From Streptomyces gelaticus (lineage in GTDB: Bacteria > Actinomycetota > Actinomycetes > Streptomycetales > Streptomycetaceae), in assembly GCF_014649535.1 (NCBI RefSeq), contig NZ_BMTF01000017.1:29350-66107 (forward strand): DNA of 36,758 nt. Reading direction: 5' to 3'. The position numbers and the translations under genes are program-made. Every line of letters starts with the position of its first letter. The stretch's first letter is position 1. Below, piece after piece: positions 7,490 through 14,973 of the stretch. Under the pieces are notes generated by a model. The model worked only from the letters and a program-made list of their open reading frames with translations. It was not told the DNA's origin and ran no database searches.

Positions 7490-7669
7490 TCGTGTTGACC
7501 GTCAAAGTTTTTGGTGAGACGCTGAAATCCCCGCGCACCTTAACTGTTTGGCAGAGCTGTTTGGCAGCAGAACAGCAGTGACGACAGAGCGCTGCCGAGC
7601 ACCGCGGGTGCGATTCCCTCACGACCCACACCGCATCGGTCGGTCACTCAGTGTGGAGGACCATCCATC

Positions 7670-7882
7670 ATGGCAAAGGCGCTTCTCGGTTACGTCGGCG
7701 GTTCCGACCCGCGACTCCTCGCCGAGATGCGACGGCTCCAGCAGCGCGTCCAGGATCTCGAATCCGAGCTCGTCCGGATTCAGGACGAGAACGACGCGCT
7801 GAACGCCGCCGCCCAGCACCAAGAGTCGCTGCTCGACAGCATCGACATCGACGTACCTCAGGCGGAGCCGGCGCTGACCTGA
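7670..7882 (+). CDS. Small conserved-type coiled-coil protein, function unknown
   Basis: 70 aa from ATG 7670, with a strong GGAGG at 7653-7657. Residues 16-45 (LLAEMRRLQQRVQDLESELV, continuing to NDAL) form regular heptads typical of a short coiled coil. The N-terminus MAKALLGYVGGSDPR is compact and the C-terminus acidic (LDSIDIDVPQAE). I recognise no enzyme motif. A similarly placed small protein occurs upstream of smc in other Streptomyces as far as I recall, so it may be a genus-conserved scaffold or partner protein. High GC3 and the ribosome site support real coding. Confidence 0.75.
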   Translation: MAKALLGYVGGSDPRLLAEMRRLQQRVQDLESELVRIQDENDALNAAAQHQESLLDSIDIDVPQAEPALT

Positions 7883-8215
7883 CCGATGGCCCCCAGGGGC
7901 CGGTCGGGCTGTACGCGTCAGCCGTCCGAGATCACCACCCGGATCGTCGCCGGATCATTGAAGATCACTGCACTTGATCTGTCACCCTCGTGACATGTCC
8001 TTGATCCGTCATGCGCCGCTGCACCAGCAACACCGCACGTAACACCGCACAAGATTTACAAGGGGCGCTTCGGCGTCCCTTCTTTCTTTTCCGTCCGATC
8101 CATTTCCGCCCGGACCTGTGCGGGACCGCCCCCGACATGCACCCCTTCCCTTAACGTCTGATGTGCCCTGCACCTTCATCGGTGAAACCGAGAGCGAAAG
8201 GTAGAGTCCGGCGGC
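7883..8215 (+). promoter_or_regulatory. 333-bp intergenic region upstream of smc
   Basis: It contains the perfect inverted repeat TGTCAC-CCTC-GTGACA at 7980-7995, possibly an operator or small hairpin. A direct repeat AACACCGCAC lies at 8029-8038 and 8041-8050, followed by the terminator-like hairpin at 8060-8090. Several GATC-containing words (CTTGATC twice) flank the inverted repeat. No ORF with a ribosome site is visible. Confidence 0.5.
8060..8090 (+). terminator. Intrinsic terminator with UUCG loop upstream of smc
   Basis: AAGGGGCGC (8060-8068) pairs with GCGTCCCTT (8073-8081) with one G-U pair, closing a TTCG tetraloop. It is followed by CTTTCTTTT, an unusually canonical T-tract for Streptomyces. 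It would end the transcript of the 70-aa gene (stop 178 bp upstream) or of a small RNA starting in between. Confidence 0.75.
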
Positions 8216-11200
8216 GTGCACCTCAAGGCCCTGACCCTGCGTGGTTTCAAATCATTCGCCTCCGCCACGACGCTGCGGTTCGAACCCGGCATCACCTGTG
8301 TCGTCGGTCCCAATGGGTCCGGCAAGTCCAATGTGGTGGACGCGCTCTCCTGGGTCATGGGGGAACAGGGCGCCAAATCCCTGCGCGGCGGCAAGATGGA
8401 AGACGTGATCTTCGCCGGCACCACGGGCCGGCCGCCGCTCGGACGGGCCGAAGTATCGCTGACCATCGACAATTCCGACGGCGCACTGCCCATCGAGTAC
8501 GCCGAAGTGACGATCACTCGGATCATGTTCCGCAATGGCGGCAGCGAGTACCAGATCAATGGCGACACCTGCCGGCTCCTGGACATCCAGGAACTCCTCT
8601 CGGACTCGGGCATCGGCCGCGAGATGCACGTCATCGTCGGTCAGGGCCAGCTGGACTCCGTGCTCCACGCCGATCCGACGGGCCGCCGCGCGTTCATCGA
8701 GGAAGCCGCGGGCGTGCTCAAGCACCGCAAGCGGAAGGAGAAGGCGCTGCGGAAACTGGACGCGATGGGAGCCAACCTGGCCCGCGTCCAGGACCTCACC
8801 GACGAACTGCGACGGCAGCTGAAACCGCTCGGCCGGCAGGCGGCCGTGGCGCGCCGGGCCGCGGTCATCCAGGCCGATCTGCGCGATGCCAGGCTGCGGC
8901 TGCTCGCCGACGACCTGGTGCGGCTGCGGACGGCGCTGCGCAGTGAGATCGCCGACGAAGCGGCGCTCAAGCAGCGCCGGGAGGCCGCGGAGGCGGAGCT
9001 CAAGGCCGCCCTGGTCCGCGAGGCGGAGCTGGAGGACGAGGTACGGCGGCTGGCGCCGCGGCTCCAGCGCGCCCAGCAGACCTGGTACGAGCTGTCCCAG
9101 CTGGCCGAGCGGGTGCGCGGCACGATCTCGCTGGCCGACGCCCGGGTGAAGAGTGCCTCCGCCGTCCCGGAGGAGGAGCGGCGCGGACGCGATCCCGAGG
9201 ACATGGAGCGGGAGGCGGCCCGGATCCGTGAGCAGGAGGCGGAGCTGGCCGCCGCACTGACGGCCGCGGAGCATGCGCTGGAGGACACCGCGGCCCACCG
9301 CGCCGACCTCGAACGGGAGTTGGCGGCCGAGGAACGCAGGCTCAAGGATGCCGCCCGTGCCATCGCGGACCGACGCGAAGGGCTGGCCCGGCTGAACGGA
9401 CAGGTCAACGCGGCCCGCAGCCGGGCCGGTTCGGCGCAGGCCGAGATCGACCGGCTGGCCGCCTCCCGGGACGAGGCGAGGGAGCGGGCGGTCGCCGCCC
9501 AGGAGGAGTACGAGCAGCTCAAGGCTGAGGTCGAGGGCCTGGACGCCGGGGATCAGGAGCTCGGCGAGCGGCACGACGCCGCCAAGGCGGAGCTCGCGGA
9601 GGCCGAGGCGGCGCTCTCCGCGGCCCGGGAGGCGGCCACCGCCGCGGAGCGGAAGCGGGCGGCGGTGGCCGCCCGCCACGAGGCGCTGGCCCTCGGCCTG
9701 CGCCGCAAGGACGGCACGGGTGCGCTGCTGGGCGCGCGGGAGGGGCTGTCCGGTCTGGTCGGTCCTGCCGCGGAACTCCTGGCGGTGGCGCCGGGGCACG
9801 AGGTGGCGGTGGCGGCGGCACTGGGCGCGGCGGCCGACGCGGTCGCGGTGACGGACCCGGCCACGGCGGCCGAGGCGATCCGGCTGCTGCGCAAGCAGGA
9901 CGCGGGGCGGGCGGCGCTGCTGCTGGGCGCGGTGCGGCGCGCCGAAGTCCCCGGTCAGGGGGGTGCCGATGATGCCGGTGGTGGTGCCGGTGCCGAAGGG
10001 CCGCGCGCCGTGGCCGACCTCGTCCGCGGGCCCGTCGAACTGATGGACGCCGTACGCAGGCTGGTACGGGACATGGTGGTCGTCGGGACCCTGGAGGATG
10101 CCGAGGACCTCGTCGCCGTACACCCGGAGCTGACGGCCGTGACCGCCGAGGGGGACATTCTCTCGGCCCACTTCGCGCACGGCGGTTCCGCCGGGGCGCC
10201 GAGCCTCCTCGAAGTGCAGGCCTCGGTCGACGAGGCCGCCGCGCAGCTGGAGGAACTGGGCGTGCGGTGCGCCGACTTGACCGAGGGGCAGCGGCTCGCG
10301 GGGGAGCGGCGCCGGGCCGCCGCCGGGCTGGTCGAGGAGCTGGGGGAGCGGCGCCGGGCCGCCGAGCGGGAGAAGTCCGGGGTGTCCCAGCAGCTGGGGA
10401 GGCTGGCCGGACAGGCCCGTGGCGCGGCCGGTGAGGCCGAGCGGATGACCGCGTCGGCCGCCCGCGCCCAGGAGGCGCTCGAACGGGCGACCGAGGAGGT
10501 CGAGGAGCTGGCCGAACGGCTGCTGGTCGCCGAGGAGACGGAGATCGAGGAGGAGCCGGACACCGCCGTCCGCGACCGGCTCGCCGCCGACGGGGCCAAC
10601 GCCCGCCAGACCGAGATGGAGGCCCGTCTCCAGGTGCGTACCCACGAGGAGCGGGTCAAGGCGCTGGCGGGCCGGGCCGACTCCCTCGACCGGGGCGCCC
10701 GCGCCGAACGGGAGGCCCGCGCCCGCGCCGAGCGGCGCCGGGCCCGGCTGCGCCACGAGGCGGCGGTGGCCTCCGCCGTCGCGTCCGGAACCCGTCAGCT
10801 GCTCGCACACGTCGAGGTGTCCGTCGTACGGGCCGAGCGGGAGCGGGCGGTGGCCGAGGCGGCGAAGGCGGAGCGGGAGCGGGAGCTGTCGGCCGAGCGC
10901 GGCCGGGGCCGCGATCTCAAGAGCGAGCTGGACAAGCTCACCGACTCCGTCCACCGCGGTGAGGTGCTCGGTGCCGAGAAGCGGCTGCGGATAGAGCAGT
11001 TGGAGGCGAAGGCACTGGAGGAACTCGGCGTCGAGCCTGCCGGGCTGGCCGCCGAGTACGGCCCCGACCAGCTCGTACCGCCGTCACCGGCCGCGGAGGG
11101 CGAGGAGCTGCCGCAGGACCCGGAGCATCCGCGCAACCGGCCGAAGCCGTTCGTCAGGGCCGAGCAGGAGAAGCGGCTGAAGTCGGCCGAACGGGCGTAT

Positions 11201-11800
11201 CAGCAACTCGGAAAGGTGAATCCGCTCGCCCTGGAGGAGTTCTCGGCGCTGGAGGAGCGGCACAACTTCCTCTCCGAGCAGCTCGAAGACCTGAAGAAGA
11301 CCCGGGCCCATCTGATACAGGTCGTCAAGGAGGTCGACGAGCGGGTCGAGCAGGTGTTCACGGAGGCGTACCGGGACACGGCCCGCGAGTTCGAGGGCGT
11401 CTTCTCGCGGCTCTTCCCGGGTGGCGAGGGCCGGCTCGTCCTGACCGACCCGGACAACATGCTCGCGACCGGTGTGGACGTGGAGGCGAGGCCGCCCGGC
11501 AAGAAGGTCAAGCGGCTCTCGCTGCTGTCCGGAGGCGAACGCTCGCTCACGGCGGTGGCGCTGCTGGTCTCCATCTTCAAGGCCCGGCCGAGCCCGTTCT
11601 ATGTGATGGACGAGGTCGAGGCGGCGCTCGACGACACCAATCTGCAGCGGCTGATCCGGATCATGGAGGAGCTCCAGGAGAGCTCGCAGCTCATCGTGAT
11701 CACACATCAGAAGCGGACGATGGAGGTCGCCGACGCGCTGTACGGCGTATCGATGCAGGGCGACGGAGTCTCGAAGGTCATCAGTCAGCGCCTGCGCTGA
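8216..11800 (+). CDS. smc: Chromosome segregation SMC ATPase
   Basis: 1194 aa from GTG 8216. SMC dimers with ScpA and ScpB form bacterial condensin, which organises and segregates chromosomes; in Streptomyces it acts notably at sporulation septation. The N-terminal half-ATPase carries Walker A GPNGSGKSN at 31-39. Long coiled coils rich in Ala, Glu and Arg flank a hinge around residues 500-660 (GLSGLVGPAAELLAVAPGHE onward). The C-terminal half has the ABC signature LSGGERS at about 1104-1110 and Walker B FYVMDEVEAALDD near 1128-1140. Length and order are complete. The hinge contains a Gly-rich GADDAGGGAGAEG insertion. The gene lies alone between terminator-like elements. Confidence 0.97.
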   Translation: MHLKALTLRGFKSFASATTLRFEPGITCVVGPNGSGKSNVVDALSWVMGEQGAKSLRGGKMEDVIFAGTTGRPPLGRAEVSLTIDNSDGALPIEYAEVTITRIMFRNGGSEYQINGDTCRLLDIQELLSDSGIGREMHVIVGQGQLDSVLHADPTGRRAFIEEAAGVLKHRKRKEKALRKLDAMGANLARVQDLTDELRRQLKPLGRQAAVARRAAVIQADLRDARLRLLADDLVRLRTALRSEIADEAALKQRREAAEAELKAALVREAELEDEVRRLAPRLQRAQQTWYELSQLAERVRGTISLADARVKSASAVPEEERRGRDPEDMEREAARIREQEAELAAALTAAEHALEDTAAHRADLERELAAEERRLKDAARAIADRREGLARLNGQVNAARSRAGSAQAEIDRLAASRDEARERAVAAQEEYEQLKAEVEGLDAGDQELGERHDAAKAELAEAEAALSAAREAATAAERKRAAVAARHEALALGLRRKDGTGALLGAREGLSGLVGPAAELLAVAPGHEVAVAAALGAAADAVAVTDPATAAEAIRLLRKQDAGRAALLLGAVRRAEVPGQGGADDAGGGAGAEGPRAVADLVRGPVELMDAVRRLVRDMVVVGTLEDAEDLVAVHPELTAVTAEGDILSAHFAHGGSAGAPSLLEVQASVDEAAAQLEELGVRCADLTEGQRLAGERRRAAAGLVEELGERRRAAEREKSGVSQQLGRLAGQARGAAGEAERMTASAARAQEALERATEEVEELAERLLVAEETEIEEEPDTAVRDRLAADGANARQTEMEARLQVRTHEERVKALAGRADSLDRGARAEREARARAERRRARLRHEAAVASAVASGTRQLLAHVEVSVVRAERERAVAEAAKAERERELSAERGRGRDLKSELDKLTDSVHRGEVLGAEKRLRIEQLEAKALEELGVEPAGLAAEYGPDQLVPPSPAAEGEELPQDPEHPRNRPKPFVRAEQEKRLKSAERAYQQLGKVNPLALEEFSALEERHNFLSEQLEDLKKTRAHLIQVVKEVDERVEQVFTEAYRDTAREFEGVFSRLFPGGEGRLVLTDPDNMLATGVDVEARPPGKKVKRLSLLSGGERSLTAVALLVSIFKARPSPFYVMDEVEAALDDTNLQRLIRIMEELQESSQLIVITHQKRTMEVADALYGVSMQGDGVSKVISQRLR

Positions 11801-12006
11801 AGCCCCGTTCCGCATTCAAGGGTTCAACGATCGACTCGGGTGTTCATCGGCGGGCATGTGACTGGTTTCGCATGTGCACTTCGCGACATGGGTGAATGAT
11901 CCCTGTTGCATCGGTTTTGCCTTCAAGTGGTGGCACCGGGGAAGTTGTGCGCCACTTGGAAGAGTTCGCCCCACACCTGACGGCGCGGCCAGGATCTGGA
12001 GCTCAT
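11801..12006 (+). promoter_or_regulatory. smc-glcP intergenic region, likely glcP promoter
   Basis: 206 bp. The stretch 11895-11935 is AT-richer (TTGCATCGGTTTTGCCTTCA) than its surroundings and probably holds the glcP promoter, but I cannot fix -35 and -10 hexamers. No hairpin with T-run is evident after smc. Confidence 0.3.
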
Positions 12007-13425
12007 GTGACCAACGCAGCGCAGGGACCGGCGTCCGGAGCCCGAGCGGCTCACCCGGACCACCTCGGCCATGTCATCTTCATCACCGCTGCCGCCGCCA
12101 TGGGTGGCTTCCTGTTCGGCTACGACAGCTCCGTCATCAACGGCGCCGTCGAGGCGATCCGCAGCCGCTACGACATCGGCTCGGGAACGCTCGCCCAGGT
12201 CATCGCCATCGCCCTGATCGGCTGTGCGATCGGCGCGGCCACGGCGGGGCGCATCGCCGACCGCATCGGCCGTATCCGCTGCATGCAGATCGCCTCCGTG
12301 CTCTTCACCGTCAGCGCCGTCGGCTCCGCGCTCCCGTTCGCGCTCTGGGACCTGGCGATGTGGCGCATCATCGGCGGCTTCGCCATCGGTATGGCCTCGG
12401 TGATCGGCCCGGCGTACATCGCGGAGGTCTCGCCGCCCGCCTACCGCGGCCGGCTCGGCTCCTTCCAGCAGGCGGCGATCGTCGTCGGCATCGCCATCTC
12501 CCAGCTGGTCAACTACGGCATTCTGCAGCTCGCCGACGGCGATCAGCGCGGAAGCATCGGCGGTCTCGAAGCCTGGCAGTGGATGCTCGGCGTGATGGTC
12601 GTCCCGGCGGCCCTGTACGGGCTCCTGTCCTTCGCGATTCCCGAGTCGCCGCGGTTCCTGATCTCGGTCGGCAAGAAGGACCGGGCCCGGAAGATCCTGG
12701 AGGAGGTCGAAGGCAGGAGCGTCGACCTCGATGCCCGGGTGATCGAGATCGAGACCGCGATGCACCGCGAGCACAAGTCCAGGTTCACGGACCTGCTCGG
12801 CGGCCGCTTCGGCTTCCTGCCGATCGTCTGGGTCGGTATCGGGCTGTCGGTATTTCAGCAACTCGTCGGCATCAACGTGGCGTTCTACTACTCGGCGACG
12901 CTCTGGCAGTCCGTCGGCATCGACCCGACCGCCTCGTTCTTCTGGTCGTTCACCACGTCCATCATCAACATCATCGGTACCGTCATCGCGATGGTCCTGG
13001 TGGACCGGGTGGGCCGCAAGCCGCTCGCGCTGGCGGGCTCCACCGGCATGGCCATCGCTCTCGCCTTCGAGGCCTGGGCCTTCTCCGCCGAGCTGGTCGA
13101 CGGCAAACTGCCCACCACCCAGGGCGTCGTGGCGCTCGTCGCGGCCCATGTGTTCGTGCTTTTCTTCGCCCTGTCGTGGGGTGTCGTCGTCTGGGTCTTC
13201 CTCGGCGAGATGTTCCCCAACAAGATCCGCGCCGCCGCACTCGGTGTCGCCGCGTCCGCGCAGTGGATCGCCAACTGGGCGATCACCGCGAGCTTCCCCA
13301 GCCTGTCCGACTGGAACCTCTCGGGCACGTACATCATCTACGCGTGCTTCGCCACGCTCTCGATCCCCTTCGTGCTCAAGTTCGTGAAGGAGACCAAGGG
13401 CAAGGCGCTGGAGGAGATGGGCTGA
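12007..13425 (+). CDS. glcP: Glucose permease GlcP (MFS sugar:H+ symporter)
   Basis: 472 aa from GTG 12007, with GGAG at 11998-12001; the frame is open to 11896. It is a major facilitator sugar porter with twelve predicted membrane helices. Family motifs are FLFGYDSSVINGAV in TM1, GRIADRIGRI in loop 2-3, AYIAEVSPPAYRGRL after TM4, PESPRFL after TM6, QQLVGINVAFYYS in TM7, DRVGRKPL in loop 8-9 and a C-terminal FVKETKGKALEEM. Streptomyces glcP1, the glucose uptake system underlying glucose kinase-dependent carbon repression, has this size and lies downstream of smc, so I assign glcP. Monocistronic; it ends inside the inverted repeat at 13423-13475. Confidence 0.88.
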   Translation: MTNAAQGPASGARAAHPDHLGHVIFITAAAAMGGFLFGYDSSVINGAVEAIRSRYDIGSGTLAQVIAIALIGCAIGAATAGRIADRIGRIRCMQIASVLFTVSAVGSALPFALWDLAMWRIIGGFAIGMASVIGPAYIAEVSPPAYRGRLGSFQQAAIVVGIAISQLVNYGILQLADGDQRGSIGGLEAWQWMLGVMVVPAALYGLLSFAIPESPRFLISVGKKDRARKILEEVEGRSVDLDARVIEIETAMHREHKSRFTDLLGGRFGFLPIVWVGIGLSVFQQLVGINVAFYYSATLWQSVGIDPTASFFWSFTTSIINIIGTVIAMVLVDRVGRKPLALAGSTGMAIALAFEAWAFSAELVDGKLPTTQGVVALVAAHVFVLFFALSWGVVVWVFLGEMFPNKIRAAALGVAASAQWIANWAITASFPSLSDWNLSGTYIIYACFATLSIPFVLKFVKETKGKALEEMG

Positions 13426-13475
13426 GGGCTGCCCGTAGTCCCCGGTGGCCCGCCAGGGACTACGGGCAGCCCTCA
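13423..13475. terminator. Bidirectional terminator: 20-bp perfect inverted repeat
   Basis: The arm at 13423-13442 (TGAGGGCTGCCCGTAGTCCC) is exactly complementary to 13456-13475, with a 13-nt loop. The stop codon of glcP (13423-13425) is the first triplet of the left arm. The stop codon of the convergent oxidoreductase (13473-13475 on -) is the mirror triplet of the right arm. One element therefore serves both genes. Confidence 0.9.
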
Positions 13476-14444
13476 GGCACCCGGCGCGACCGCATCGCAG
13501 AACAGCCGCAGGCTGCGCCATCCCTCCTCGACCGGCATCCCGCCGCACAGCGGGTGCAGCACCAGGCTGTCCAGCTCCGCGGCGGCCGCGGTGCACTCCT
13601 CGGGGGTGACGACCCGGTAGACCCCCTCGGCCCGCAGCTCCGGCACCGTCGTCGCCGCCGAACGCACGGCGGAGCGGATGTCCTTGGACTGCCAGGAGGC
13701 ATAGGTGCGCGCCTCGTGCAGGAAGTACTCGCCGTACTCCGCCCAGGTCCGGTCCGGATCCTCGGACACGTGCAGCAGCGGTGTCTCGGCGGCGGGCATC
13801 ATGCAGAAGCCGTCCGTTCCGAACTCGGCGCGCCGCTCCTGGTAGTAGGCCTCCAGCTCCGGCAGATGCGCGCTCGGGAAGAACGGCAGCCCGAACCGGG
13901 CCGCCCGCCGCGCCGCCGCCCGCGAACTGCCGCCCACCAGCAGCAGCGGGTGCGGCTGGGTGTACGGGCGCGGCGTGATGCGCACCGTACGGCCCCGGTA
14001 CGGGAACGGCTCACCGGTCCACGCCTGCAGCAGCGTCTCCAGGAGCTCGTCCTGGAGCCTGCCGCGCCGGCCCCATTCGACGCCTGCCTGCTCGTACTCC
14101 TCGGGCCGGTACCCGATCCCCGCCACTGTCACCAGCCGGCCGGCGCTCAGCAGGTCCAGGACCGCGATGTCCTCGGCCAGCCTCAGCGGGTCGTGGAGCG
14201 GGCCGATGACCGCCGAGACGGTGACCGCGATCCGGCGGGTGGCGCCGAAGACCGAGCCGGCGAAGACGAAGGGGGAGGGCAGCCAGGAGTTGGCGGTGCC
14301 GTGGTGCTCCTCGGTCTGCACGGTGTCGATGCCGTGCCCGTCGGCGTACGCGGCCATCTCCAGCGCGGCACGGTAGCGGGCCGCGAGCGGCTCGGGGGTG
14401 GCGTCGGGATCGACGAGATTGAACCGGACCACTGTGAAGGCCAT
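13473..14444 (-). CDS. LLM-class flavin-dependent oxidoreductase (luciferase-like)
   Basis: 323 aa from ATG 14444, preceded by GGGGA; an alternative ATG at 14459 adds five residues and lacks a clear ribosome site. The fold is the bacterial luciferase/F420 or FMN-dependent monooxygenase barrel. Visible blocks are AAYADGHGIDTVQTEEHH, VSAVIGPLHDPLRLAEDIAV, LDLLSAGRLVTVAGIGYRPEEYE and LLLVGGSSRAAARRAARFGL, the last being typical of the phosphate-binding end of the barrel. Substrate and cofactor (FMN or F420) cannot be told. It converges on glcP, and a near-perfect palindrome at 14492-14506 sits just upstream, suggesting TetR-type control. No partner reductase is adjacent. Confidence 0.85.
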   Translation of the reverse strand: MAFTVVRFNLVDPDATPEPLAARYRAALEMAAYADGHGIDTVQTEEHHGTANSWLPSPFVFAGSVFGATRRIAVTVSAVIGPLHDPLRLAEDIAVLDLLSAGRLVTVAGIGYRPEEYEQAGVEWGRRGRLQDELLETLLQAWTGEPFPYRGRTVRITPRPYTQPHPLLLVGGSSRAAARRAARFGLPFFPSAHLPELEAYYQERRAEFGTDGFCMMPAAETPLLHVSEDPDRTWAEYGEYFLHEARTYASWQSKDIRSAVRSAATTVPELRAEGVYRVVTPEECTAAAAELDSLVLHPLCGGMPVEEGWRSLRLFCDAVAPGA

Positions 14445-14491
14445 GAGACTTGTCCCCATCGTCGGGCGGGCTCGGCGAGGCGGGACAGTAG

Positions 14492-14506
14492 CTGACGCAG
14501 CGTCAG
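14492..14506 (-). promoter_or_regulatory. Candidate operator palindrome upstream of the LLM oxidoreductase
   Basis: CTGACGC-A-GCGTCAG is a perfect 7-bp inverted repeat with a 1-bp centre, 48-62 bp upstream of the ATG at 14444. Size and symmetry fit TetR-family operators. No regulator gene is adjacent, so the binding protein would be encoded elsewhere. Confidence 0.5.
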
Positions 14507-14645
14507 AAGTGTAGGGGTCCGCCCTCGCTCCGGCCCGTCCGGCCGGACGGGGCAGGATCGCGTACAGGGCGGCGGAGGTCGTGATGGTGGCCGCCCGGCC
14601 CGGCCCCTGGCGCCCGATCCGGGTGGTGGTGAGTGGGCCGGTGAG

Positions 14646-14871
14646 TCACCGCACGCCGGTGAAGAGCAGGCCCGGCGCCATTGAACGGCGCCATGCCGGC
14701 CACGATGAACAGTGGACAGGGTGCCGAGAGCCGGTCGGGCAGGAAGGGGTCGATGAACGCGACCGGGTCGCGGGTGGCGGACGGGCCCGGCTCGGCGACC
14801 GCCGTCACCGCCCCCGTGAGCCCCATGGGTAAGTGCACGACCCCGGCGCCGGCGGTGAGGGGCGCGGTCAA
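14646..14871 (-). pseudogene. Possible frameshifted small-gene remnant
   Basis: The region between the oxidoreductase and ftsY (14507-14973) contains a minus-strand frame with coding-like third-position GC (all but three of 48 codons from ATG 14826). A TTG at 14871-14869 with AAAGG upstream could start it. The frame reads ...VTAVAEPGPSATRDPVAF and DPFLPDRLSAPCPLFIVAGMAP. At a 9-bp direct repeat (CGGCGCCAT at 14673-14681 and 14686-14694, 13 bp apart) the coding character switches to another frame, which ends GLLFTGVR-stop at 14646. I recognise no family. It may be a decayed gene, a sequencing error in a real 70-aa gene, or chance. Confidence 0.3.
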
Positions 14872-14973
14872 GATCGTACCTTTACCCCCAAAAGGTGCAT
14901 AACGCTCAAGGGGATGCTCGGGGATCCTTCGGGGCGGTCCCTTCGGGCGGTCGTGACTGATACTGGGTGGGTT

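Larger units (their letters stand above)
7230..7669 (+). other. 440-bp intergenic region between acyP and the 70-aa gene
   Basis: No conventional gene. It holds two overlapping tiny ORFs (7395-7442 and 7439-7489), a direct repeat of CTGTTTGGCAG (7544-7554 and 7557-7567) and a locally AT-richer stretch at 7495-7520. Lower GC at 7491-7550 and TTGACC at 7495-7500 suggest a promoter here, but no convincing -10 hexamer sits at the right spacing. Confidence 0.5.

Noticed and set aside
7605..7628. tRNA T-arm-like sequence GGGTGCGATTCCCTC followed by ACGACCCA
   Set aside because: No matching acceptor strand (GGGTCGT) or D and anticodon arms occur in the preceding 75 nt, so no cloverleaf forms; not a tRNA or clear attachment site.
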